Source of the DNA: Vermamoeba vermiformis
Lineage: Eukaryota; Tubulinea; Echinamoebida
Length of the DNA: 64,000 nt
NCBI GenBank assembly: GCA_045837725.1
Contig: JBEWZL010000246.1
Coordinates: forward strand, 124,001-188,000
Direction: 5' to 3'
Shown: piece after piece, positions 1 to 10,099 of the stretch
Layout of the letters: every line of letters starts with the position of its first letter
How positions within the stretch are numbered: the first letter of the stretch is position 1
Notes under the pieces: generated by a model
What the model saw: only the letters and a program-made list of their open reading frames with translations
Databases searched by the model: none
Told to the model about the DNA's origin: nothing
Translations under genes and position numbers: made by a program

Positions 1-1397
1 TCGTATGTATAAGCTGTTAGACGCAATTTATTCGCATATAGATGTCTTATAATATTCATTGTATAGGAATCCGCGATTGAAAATTTGTTGGATCCGACAC
101 ACCTTCAATTCGTTCATGAAGGCCAACAAGGTGACGTCATCGGACCTCGTAATGTGAACTATCCTGAAGGTACGTAGCACGCGCCTTTTTTCGATTTCGA
201 ACGAATAATCAATTTAATGTAGCGTCTGTGGCTAAGATCGAAGAGACTGGCATTGAGGGTGGATTTTTGGGCCGAATTACATCGGACAAAACTGTCAAAA
301 AGACGAACTATTTGTTAGAGTTTGAACCTCCCTGCACCGTTAGATTAGAGGTACAGTCTATATTGTTTCAAAGACTAAGCTAATTGTTGTGGCATTAGGT
401 CAAGTTCCCTAACGGCACGTGGAAATTTCACCAGATGCATTACTTGATTCCCGTTCAGCACAACAAAGTTAAAATGTTGTTGCGCAGTTTCAGAAATTGG
501 CTCAAATTTATTCCTGCTTCAACATTTGCTGCGAATAACTACGCTGTGTTATTGCAAGACATCGGAGGTAATGACGGTATATTAAAGGGTGTTAAAATTT
601 TGTCATTTTCAAGCTCGCACCAATTGTAATGTATTTTTCTCAGTGCTATTATCGCAAAAGAAAAGACTCGACCAAGGCTCCTCGCGTTGGAATTTGCCTG
701 TGCCAACTGATAACATGGCAGTGCGATTTAAGAAGTGGATTGACGAGGCTCAAAAGGCACACCCCGTTTGGTTCAAGTACGGGCTTATTGTTATTTTAAT
801 AGTACCCCTCGCTGATAGTATTCCCTAGGAACTTTAACTCAACAATGAAAAATCCGAGCGTTGAATTGACGCACGACATCGAAGGTTCGTGAAAAAAAAA
901 TGTGTTCGAGGTGAAGACTTTTGTTACTTATTGTTCTAATTATAGATCTTGGGGATTCAAACAAATGTTGTGGTTGTGCTAGCAGTGACATGTACGCATG
1001 TGATGACACCAAGACTCTTCAAAATGTCATCGACAAAGAGAAGAAAATTTGGCCAAAGTCGACACAAGACCCGCCTGGCGCATTGGGATTCAAGTTCTTG
1101 GCCGCGATGAACTTTGTGAAAAATATTGCAATTCTATTGGTCATTAGTTTTGCACTGTATTTCTTGGCCGTGAAGATGACGTGGATGCCGGCCAAGTCTA
1201 ATTCAGAGTTGATCATTTACAGCTTCGTCATTGCATTTGTCAGCGTTGCTTCGTCAAAGATATCCAACGGAAATGGTAAACATTAGATTAAAAGCCACTA
1301 AACTTGTACGAACTGTAAATGTTATTTTTTCTCGCTCGTTGTCTTTGCAGCGGCTTTTGCAGCATTTTTAGCCAGAATGAAATTTCGCGTCACGTGA
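1..1397 (+). CDS. Rieske-type oxygenase, PAO/PTC52/TIC55-like, C-terminal part (5' end outside window)
   Basis: The window opens at an exon/intron edge (donor GTATGT at base 3), so the Rieske domain and N-terminus are missing. Exons at 67-169, 223-350, 399-567 and from 644 give ENLLDPTHLQFVHEG, the non-haem iron region with its His pair, then the WKFHQMHYLIPV strand and the ADN/MAVRFKKWIDEAQ segment typical of pheophorbide a oxygenase, chlorophyllide a oxygenase, PTC52 and TIC55. Near the C-terminus (about 960-1010) is a CCGC cluster matching the conserved CxxC of this family. A transmembrane helix follows at about 1115-1170 (IAILLVISFALYFLAV), with a second hydrophobic stretch after it. The last exon is 1351-1397. 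The junction near 765-803 is my least certain splice, because a short intron with a GTTTGG donor is needed to stay in frame. The family acts on chlorophyll-type rings in plastids; the substrate here is unknown. Confidence 0.8.
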
Positions 1398-1471
1398 TCG
1401 AACCACAGGACAGGACTGAATAAAACAATTAATATTTCTTCAATCACCGCAGCACCACCTTGCATTTAATC

Positions 1472-4400
1472 ATGGAACATGACGTCGTAATGACGGATTT
1501 GGCTGACTTCGTGTCTTATTTTCAGGTAAGATTTGGATATAGAGGACGTTAGCATATTATCTAGTAAATTTAATAAATTAACGAAATAATTAGTCGCAAA
1601 TTTTATTTAATTATCGCACAGGATTGGGTTGACGTCCAGAATTTTCTATAATTTTTCTGCTCCAGAAAATCTACATTTCTGACTACTTTTAATATCAAAA
1701 ATATGGAATAATAATTTATTAAGCTATTTGCCACTAGGAACTACTGGATCCGCTTCTCGAACAAATATTTCGAGATTTTGACGAGTCTTTCAATGGCAGA
1801 AGCGATACAGCGATATTAAGAACTGTTTGCAAAAATTTTCGAAGAATTATAGACACTTCAATACCGTATTTTTGCCTCTACAGAACTTTAACGGATGCGA
1901 TCAAACAGCACAACGAAAAACCGTTTTCGTCACCATGGCTCACATCATATCAATCCAATATTCATTCAGTATTATTTCAGCCAAAGCCTGTGCTTAAAAA
2001 TTTCACCGAACAGCACGATCTACCGGAAGATCCAAAAGACGAACCATTACTCGCCTTAGAAATTTTATTATCGACAATTAGAGCCAAAAAGTTCGTGCAA
2101 TATCATTACCCGAATCTATCACCACATATAGAAGTCATATATATGCCATTTGTAGAAGATTACGTCTCATTTTGCGCATGGTCCTGTTTTGTCCTAACAA
2201 TTCCGACGAAAGCAAGAAGATTTGGAGGGAAAAAAATATTGTTCCAATATAGAGAATATTCCGTGTTTATTCACTTGGAAGATCAAGATCTGGCTGATTA
2301 TTTGGGTCTTTCCGCACTGGATGTCGTGATCAACCCTGATCCTCAATTTGAGTACCTTCCAAGTTACTCGTTGTAAGTATAGATGTTCTAGCTCTTAAAT
2401 TAATCCAATTACATTTAAATTTAAAATATCGGAGGAAATTTATTTATTTTAGTCCTAAAATGGCGGTTGTTAATGTTTAAACATTATAGCCGCCCGCAAT
2501 TAGAAACGAAGATTGCACAACTTTTAGATGATGATTTAAGACAAGAATATATTTATAGAGCGACAGATTACCCAGATCTAATTGCAGACGGGAAGATAAT
2601 TCCTTGCACAGACAATTCCCCGAAATTACTCAAATATTCTCCGAAATCATTGATAGCAGCGCTACCGACACTACCAAGAGCGTTATATTTATTAGCAACG
2701 GATCAAAACGGAGATTTTTGGAATAATTTGTATTCATGCTACGACCTCATCGATCGATTCAGAACGAATTCAATCCACAAATCAGCAATACTAGCTGTAG
2801 TGTCGAACAAATACAAAAACTCCGAAGTCGGAGAAATTGTCGACATTTTGTGCCGATCAGCGGAATATTTAAAGCCAGACAAGATTTATTTTTACACGCC
2901 AAAAGCTGAAAAAATCGTTTTATTCACGCTTAAAATTCGAGAGCTAAATGTGGACTATTGTTATCGATACGACGAATTAGACAAAGTTAATTATCAACAG
3001 TACGTATGCTCAGTTGTTTCATGAAAATCAACTTGTAATGAAATTTCCTTTTTAGGATTACCGATGAATTCGATGAAGATATTGCAATACTTTCGGTTCA
3101 AAAAGATCTGAATTTTCCAAAGTTGATAACGCCCCAACAATTCAAGATCATTTTAAACGATTTTTCGGACCATTTCTTCAAGAATGAACCCGTCAAACTG
3201 CCAGTGCCTCCGCCACTCAGAGACGGAGCAAAAAATCTTTTGAAATCATCGTACAATGACGTAGATCCATCCGCGCAAATGAAATCAGCGACAGTTTATT
3301 CGGAAGAAAATTATTATATGGACGATGGAAAGAGCAACAATAACAACGATAATACGAATCAAAACAATCGATTGATTTACTCTTCGTGCCGTAGAACGCC
3401 TTCATTAATCTCTGATAGAGACCATTACTCATTATTTCAAATTTTGCAAGTCGATAACGGCGACCAGAAGGACTATTTTTTTCACTTGCGGATCGGTCGC
3501 TTGCCAGTCTGGCGTAGCAGCAACGAGCACTTTGTTCACACAATGAAAGTATCTCTTGAAGAAGCAAAGGCACTCTTTGACTTTTGGTACGTATTAAATT
3601 CCGTTTGCATTACAAGCAGCTGTCAGCTGTAATTGACAAGTGACACTTTGACACCGTGAAAAATATGATGACACGTGTCAAACTTACCAAATTTCAGTGA
3701 TTATTTTTAACAACGTTATTATTATAGGTCGAGATATTTTACTAGAAAAGGGCTTCATTTCACCACTGAACCGAAAACAGTAAGTTACTTGGTACTTTAA
3801 CGAATTTGTTTTTCTAATGGATCCAATTTAGTTGAAAACTGTGTTGCACATCGAAAGATTACCGCACTATCTCGAGTTACTTCGCAAAGGAGAATTTGAC
3901 GTTTCTCTGACCGACGAATTGGTCCAATTATTCCCTTCAGTCCTAGCGTACCTACTCAAAACTGAAGTTATTGAAAGACAACACGGCCCTCAAGAAGCTG
4001 TGAAAGTTATTGACGTAACTTTTGAACAAGGCACGAAATTTCGAGTACATAAGAGCGTGCAATTGTGGGACAAGAAGATCGAATTGTTTATCAAAGCCAA
4101 GGACCCAATCAACGCATTTTTAAGCTACATCATGAGCTGTCATCACGCTTTTCCAAGAAAATTCCCGGAAGAACTCTACGCGAAAATGATGATGCAACTT
4201 GAACGCGACAAAGAATACGAAATGCAAATATCAGCCGATCAAATGATTTTAAGCAATATTTTCAAATCTGCAAATATCGCTTTAGAGCCCAATCGCGAGG
4301 CCATGCAATTGCTCAACGAATTAGTCCAAGACGCTAAACGCACGTGCCAGAGCAATCATCCGGACATACTTCCTATTAAGGAAATTTTTGACATTATCTC

Positions 4401-5018
4401 AAATGATGTCAGAATCGAATTCTTGCCCAGCGAGCATGAAGAACGGAAGCTTATTTTCAATAATATCCTATTTGGCGATTCTAAGCTCAAACCGACCGAT
4501 GAAATCGCCGTATGGAAAGTCCATTCGAAATTCATTACAGGTAACAGCCTTAATAGACTACGAAATACTGAATTTAAATTAATTATTTTTTAAATTTCAT
4601 AGCGGATCCGAATAATTGGTATTGGACTGAACTTAGACAGCCGTTATGGCTGCCAATACTATTGACAAAAGGAGAGTTTCCAAAGTCAACTTTAGAGCTC
4701 TTTATTAACGATGAGATACCTCCGAGCACTGTATCATTGTTTTGCCAGATAAAGAAGCACTGGATGCAGCAACGTGGGGGACCTCGCAGCTCACAAATAA
4801 CAACAGCGACTGTTCATGGAGGAGATATAGTTCCAGTGAAGTATATAGTGCTTAATAATCACGATAAGCGTGATGATGCGAACGCAGATGTGCTTGTTCG
4901 GTTTTTGAATCTGTTGGATTCGAGATCGAACCGGATCACCGGCCAATTTATCGCCGCTTGCTGTAATTATTTTGCTCAATATGCTAGCATACTACCACCT
5001 AAGAAAGAGCGTATATAA
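1472..5018 (+). CDS. F-box-like and WGR domain protein
   Basis: Seven exons (1472-1525, 1738-2372, 2490-2999, 3056-3586, 3728-3779, 3832-4540, 4603-5018) join without a frame break into 968 residues. Residues about 19-65 (ELLDPLLEQIFRDF through VCKNFRRIID) look like an F-box. The segment encoded at about 3420-3780 resembles the WGR domain of PARPs: HYSLFQILQVDN, then HLRIGR in the WGR position, then SLEEAKALFDFW and an FTTEPK segment. The rest is helical with no domain I recognise, and there is no PARP catalytic domain. An Asn-rich insert precedes the WGR. If both assignments hold, this is an SCF substrate receptor whose WGR binds nucleic acid or a partner; that role is inference. It starts 74 bases after the oxygenase gene, on the same strand. 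The WGR call is good; the F-box call is moderate. Confidence 0.78.
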
Positions 5019-5283
5019 GTGATGAAAAATTTCGACAAGACCGGTGCCGAACGGACTTATACACGACGTTCGAATATTGGCGGTACAATAGAATAAAGCA
5101 TAATCCCAGAGAACTTGAATGAAAGTCGTGTACAGTCGTTCAGTCGGGCTCTTCCGTTTTAAGTTAAGGCCTATACAGACTTCTGCACGCAATCTGGTGG
5201 CAATCTCGTAACCGAGAAAATCCCTTTAAAATTTTATCGGGACGATCTTTATTAGTTCGGCAATAACGCCTTCAACAGAGTGA

Positions 5284-7125
5284 TTATCGAGCTTTAACAA
5301 TATCATCGTAGTCAGAGATGGCGAGCTGGATCTCGTACATGTCGATCTTGCGACCGACGTTGAGTGCACTGAGAGACTTGCCGCTGCGAGTAGCAGGTGC
5401 TTCAGATTCGTTGAGCTCAAGGCCTCGCTTGTTGTACAAGTAGCCGTCATTGCAGAGGACTACATTGTAATAACGATAATCGTCCAGAGGGCACTTGCAA
5501 TGTTCTGGCAACTCATCGCCATTGTTCTAAAATTTGAAGCATAATTAGCACTGGCTACTATCATAAACAACGTTGTCTGATAACAAATGAAAATTTTTAA
5601 GTAGATCTACTCACCACTTCGTTATGGATAATGTCAGCGATCATCTTCTTATAGACCGTCATTGCTTGAGGCTTGTCAGCGAAGTACAAGGTTTGTCTAG
5701 TTTTCGGAGAATTTTTGTCCGTTTTTAAGTGCTCCATCAGCGCGGCACGCTCGTAGATGTAGCCGTCATCAACGACCACAGGGTCATTGCACAACACACC
5801 AGTGATAGCGCACTTGAAGATGTCGGGCAAGAAGACTTTCTCGAGCTTCTTGAGCTTTTGAAGAGTATCGTTCTATGAGTGAACAAAGGGTTAGAACTGG
5901 TCATAACGGATCGGATCTGACCCGCACTTACTAAGTTAGGGAAGAGCTCTTTGTTCTGGTTCATGAAGCTAGCGTACATCATAGGAACAATGCTGTATAG
6001 ATATCAGTACGCGCTATGTATAGACATATTACAAGCTTACCATTTGGCCAGATATTTGTCGCAATCGTGATGTTTGCTGGATCTCGCGAGATCTTGAGCG
6101 GTTTTCTAAAGCGATTGAATAATCTATTTAAATGAAATACCTCGAATACTTACACCCTAAAAAGAATATAATTAATTACACTCGTACCGTCGAATCGATG
6201 ATGCTTACCCTCTCGTCTTTGGCCAGAACGTTGGCGCCAGCTTCTACCAACATTTTAACGACTTCAATGAACCCGTTGTCGGCAGCTTCATGCAAGGCAG
6301 TCTGTTTAACCAATGCGATTTAAGTCTATGTAACTGGTGAAGCGAAGGATATTACTTACGCGCTAGAAAAAAAGTTAGATTCGTTGGTTTGTGGATTTAA
6401 AGTACTTACTCCCTGTTGAGTAGAATAAAGAATAGAGTCGATTGATTAGCACCTTTCTAACGTAACATCGAGGAAATTTTACCTTCTAAAAACACAGATT
6501 AAAAAAAAGTTGAACGAAAATCGGATGTGGTACTTACAGCCTGTTATTGAACAGAAAAAAAAAGAGAGATAAATTAGTACCGTGTTAAATCGATATATTA
6601 TGAACGAACGTACGTTGGCAACGTTAACATCAGCACCAGCAGCAATGAGAGCTTCAACCATTTTATCGACGGTGATCTCATTATCTTCGTCTGCTCCACA
6701 AACGCCGATCAACAAGGTCTTATAGCTCGATGATTAATATATATAATGACTTCGCTATCTCGTAGAGTTGAAACTTACTTTCTGTAACGTGGATGAAATA
6801 AATTAGTTTACCCAAATTAGGAAATCATTTAAGTGGATACTTACACCGTATTTCTATATTGTTGGAAATAACAGAATAATCAATTAGTTACATGGTTGAA
6901 CTCATTAGGTGCACGAACTTACGTCCTAAATAATAATCATTATTTTTGAACAATACATAACTAACCGTTAATTTACGTACCTTTTTATTAACATCGAACT
7001 TTTCAGCGATCATCTTTTTCATCGTCTCGAATGATTCTTTATCGCCATGGTGGCATCCAAACCAAGCATAATCCGACCTGCGGAAGAATGTTAGTTCTCA
7101 ACTCTTTCAACAGTACTTCGTACAT
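5284..7125 (-). CDS. Ankyrin repeat protein with two U-box domains, built partly from micro-exons
   Basis: Sixteen exons join in frame into 317 residues. The start codon is split: AT at 7125-7124, G at 7077. Larger exons are 6981-7077, 6614-6718, 6209-6301, 6041-6105, 5932-5992, 5615-5872 and 5284-5526. Between them lie eight tiny exons: 6923-6925 (D), 6845-6853 (KYG), 6779-6781 (K), 6538-6540 (A), 6483-6485 (K), 6410-6412 (G), 6360-6362 (R) and 6154-6156 (G). They restore the ankyrin hairpins DKYGKTLL, NAKGRTALHEAA and ERGKTAQDLA. The C-terminal half has a clear U-box (LPDIFKCAITGVLCNDPVVV, GYIYERAAL) and a divergent second one (LPEHCKCPLDDY, NDGYLYNKRGL). U-box proteins are E3 ubiquitin ligases; the ankyrin part would bind the substrate. 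The gene converges on the F-box/WGR gene. Confidence 0.85.
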
Positions 7126-8265
7126 TATCGTAGCGTTTGAATAGGCAATACTAGTAGCTTGTGGTGTTGATTTAACTTCAGCGATACAAATAATCTCGGC
7201 AATACCTCGATAAATTGCCGCAATTAAAATTGATAAATTCATGAATTTGTGGACTGGATCCAGTCCAAATATGGAAGAAATGTAGGTAAACTCCACAACG
7301 AGTAACGGATTGATATCTGGACATGGTTCTGCATATTTATGGAATTCTATTCCGCCCGATGCCAGGATTTCGTTCTTCGACTGAGTTAGACGAACAAGAT
7401 GCGACGTAACATATTGCATGCAACGAATAAGGGATCAAGTGTAATGCTAACGCCGATATCGTATATCCATTCCTGCCTTAAAATTGCTAAAACATTTGCC
7501 ACATTTGGATCCCGTCGCAATCTCAAAAGAAACACAATTGGAAACCGCAACGACAGACGCTGTTCTGACACTACTGGCTTAATCATGACGCAAATACGAC
7601 TTAATATACAGCATCATCGCGGACGATCAAGATGGAAAACTTCCGATGCCAAACGGGTACAAGACAACTTGCTGAATAAAAGAGCTAAACGATAGTATTA
7701 GCGTTACTCGAAACTCATTTCAAATGGATCCATTCGTGGCCGCTTAGTATACTTCTGATCATTGATCGATTCGATCAAAAGCCTAAGCTCGGAATTTAAA
7801 TTCCATAGCGATCCTGAACGTCGGATCTGCTGCAGCTAAGCTATTAAGTCAATATCCCCACAATTAATCGGAACGTACGTACCTTCTAAATAAGGTAATG
7901 CCAATTTATTTTATCTGATCCAAAGAGCCATTGGAATTCGAGATTATCACCTCAAGGGACCTTAGTGACATTGATCCTATCATTGTAGCACCTAGGTAGT
8001 CTTAATAAACCACATTTCGTTTCGGTTTGAAATTATCCACATTTGGTTAATTAAAATTAAACGAAACTTGTGGATCCTTAGCACGACTCTTCAAACAGAA
8101 GATTTACGTCCACAATTAGGAATCTATTATAGAATTCCCGCTCTGTAAAGCAGGGGCGTAATTTTCTCCAGGGCACTGGCCCTGATTGATTTTTCAGTGA
8201 TAAAAGGCGATCAATTTTTCTGGTCATTTCATCCTCAAATCTAATCAACAACAACACACCTCAAT
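7126..8265. other. Poorly explained stretch with unassigned minus-strand open frames
   Basis: Two overlapping minus-strand open frames lie here, about 7126-7419 (SKNEILASGGIEFHKYAEP, then LLVVEFTYISSIFGLDPV) and 7386-7586 (SLRFPIVFLLRLRRDPNVAN). Both have protein-like composition, and a CTAACTCAG acceptor-like motif lies where they meet. They could be one spliced gene, an upstream extension of the ankyrin gene (the lower frame is continuous with its start codon), or a decayed gene. I cannot place a convincing start or match a family. The plus-strand frame at 7399-7695 looks like a shadow. From about 7700 to 8240 I see no coding signal. This stretch should also hold the promoters of the ankyrin gene and of the small zinc-finger gene. 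Confidence 0.35.
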
Positions 8266-8528
8266 ATGCCTAACTGCGAGAACTGCGGCGGTGGTACTTC
8301 CAAGCCTCACACTGTAAGCATCTGCTTTTTGCCACAGATCAAAATTTAAAATTCGACAACCGATAAATAAAAACGATAACCTTGACTAAAATATGAATAA
8401 TCAAACAGGTTGAATGCAAGAAAGGTTGCACGATGAGCGTCTGCGCTCCCTGTGGTACCACTCCTCAAGCCAGAATTGGTGTTAAGTGCCCCAAGTGCAA
8501 CTCGATCGCTCACTGGGAGAAGAAATAA
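8266..8528 (+). CDS. Small cysteine-rich zinc-finger-like protein, 55 residues
   Basis: Exons 8266-8313 and 8409-8528 are joined by a phase 0 intron (GTAAGC donor, CAAACAG acceptor). The product starts MPNCENCGGGTSKPHT and ends KCPKCNSIAHWEKK. Nine cysteines are arranged as CxxC, CxxxC, CxxC and CxxC, with nearby histidines, which suggests two zinc sites. The ATG follows an A-rich leader with CAAC repeats, as in other short highly expressed genes. I do not recognise the family. It is too short for most automatic callers, but the splice signals and Cys spacing support it. Confidence 0.65.
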
Positions 8529-8710
8529 GTGCGTCATGCTTTGTTCGACGCTTAGATATGTCGATCTTTTGTACTTAAGTTATTTATAAATAACGGCTCG
8601 ATTTAAACCGGAAATTCATTATTTACCCGGATTAGTTTCGCAACGGTCAAAAAAAATAACCAAATTAGCTTCATTAACTTACGTACAAGCAGTATAAACA
8701 ATGCAACTGT

Positions 8711-9623
8711 TTAGTCCCAGTCCAAGCTCTTCGTACGGTAAGCCTTCAAACCGATGTACGAAAGGAATCCAACAGGTCCAAACATCATCGTCAAAAACAA
8801 GCAAGGAGCCACAAACCAATGGTTAATATTTTGCTTCTTAGAGTCGTTGAGTATCCATCGACCAACGAAGAGGTCAAATGCCGCGAAGTGGACCTAGATC
8901 AGGACGGAAGGTTAGGAATGGAGCGGATCCCTAGTAACGGAACACGAAATTTCGCGCGTACCCAACCAAGTAATACGGCCAAGTTTTGAGAGAATAAGGC
9001 ACGAACTCCAGCAAGTGTTGCAAAGTCGCCCATCTGTAAGCCGCCTTCAAAAAAAGTGTCAATTCAAAAAAATCTTTCTAAATATTCAATTGGGCTTAAA
9101 AATAGATTATAATGATTACAATATTATTTGTAAATATTGTCGCTTTAAATCACGTTAAAACTAACCCTTGGCCAAAGTATTTCCCAAAATGACGGAGTAG
9201 TTGAATGCATGCAATAGAGGCGTGTAGAGAGTGATTTTTCGGGTTATTTTATGGTCAGGCGCAAAGGTCATAGCACCGAACGCGACCATATTGCTAATTG
9301 GAAAAAGTTTAGATTCAATCTGAAAAAATATTTTACTTAGTCGATGTACGTACACCAAGTTGCTCGCTTTAAAAGCTTGAGGTGCGATAGAGTCTAAAAA
9401 TGCTTGCATTTCGTTGTCTCGTTTGTACGATCTGTCAGTTGTTGATTGAAAAAATCGACTCTTCTTTTTTTCAGTCCAGTGAAGGGACGTCAAACATACC
9501 TGAACTCAGTGTGCACCAGTACACAAATGGCAAACGCACAGAAATATTGATTGCAGCGGCAAACCAACGAAATACTTTTTCGGTACGCGTACATCCGTTC
9601 CTCGGCAGCCGGATTTCCATCAT
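8711..9623 (-). CDS. DUF4281/ABA4-like membrane protein
   Basis: Read from 9623 down, five or six short exons give a protein starting MMEIRLPRNG. Its C-terminal half shows the family signature: MGDFATLAGVRALF, then LLGW|VHFAAFDLFVGRWI, then APCLFLTMMFGPVGFLSYIGL, ending SLDWD. The AFDLFVGRWI and LTMMFGPVGFL segments match ABA4 (DUF4281), a four-helix membrane protein needed for neoxanthin formation in plants and also found in bacteria and algae. The ATG 9623 start fits the signal-like hydrophobic first exon, but ATG 9620 is equally possible. The exon beginning at about 9052 (GGCTTACAG before ATGGGC) was chosen because it keeps the frame. The function outside plants is unknown, and carotenoid chemistry here is only a possibility. 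Confidence 0.78.
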
Positions 9624-10099
9624 ATTTCACCTATACCGTTGTCAACGTCTAAAATTCAATTATATTAATCATTTCAACCATTCTATCGACGTACTTGCCT
9701 ACTAAATACCCAGGTAAGCAAAAATCTTTTTGCAAAGCTCCATCCGAATTTTAAAATCGAATAGAACAGTTGTAATGACTTTTCGATGCTTTAATCAAGT
9801 TCACTATCTCCCTTACCCCATGCGCCATATTATTAATAATTTTTAGGCATGCTTCTGGACTAGATCAATCGTTCCAACGCGTAGTTCGATTGCCCTCTCA
9901 TACTCGTGGTCTATACCGGACTATTCGTACTACCGAATACAATTCAATAGATCAGGGCTTGCTAATGAAGTAAATTCCATTTGACATCAAATGATAGCAT
10001 CGGGCCACCCTAGTGGTCCCATGTATGTCTCTCTAGTTTGTTTCCAACGGTTCAAACATTACAAATTAGATTTACTCTGAAGCACATACGAAGCCCGTA
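9624..10099. other. Divergent intergenic region
   Basis: About 475 bases separate the ABA4-like gene (minus) from the first beta-propeller gene (plus), so both promoters should lie here. I see AT-rich blocks but no clear TATA box, repeat or further coding frame. Confidence 0.4.

Noticed and set aside
7399-7695. Plus-strand 98-codon frame
   Set aside because: Basic, low-information composition with no splice support, and it overlaps protein-like minus-strand frames.
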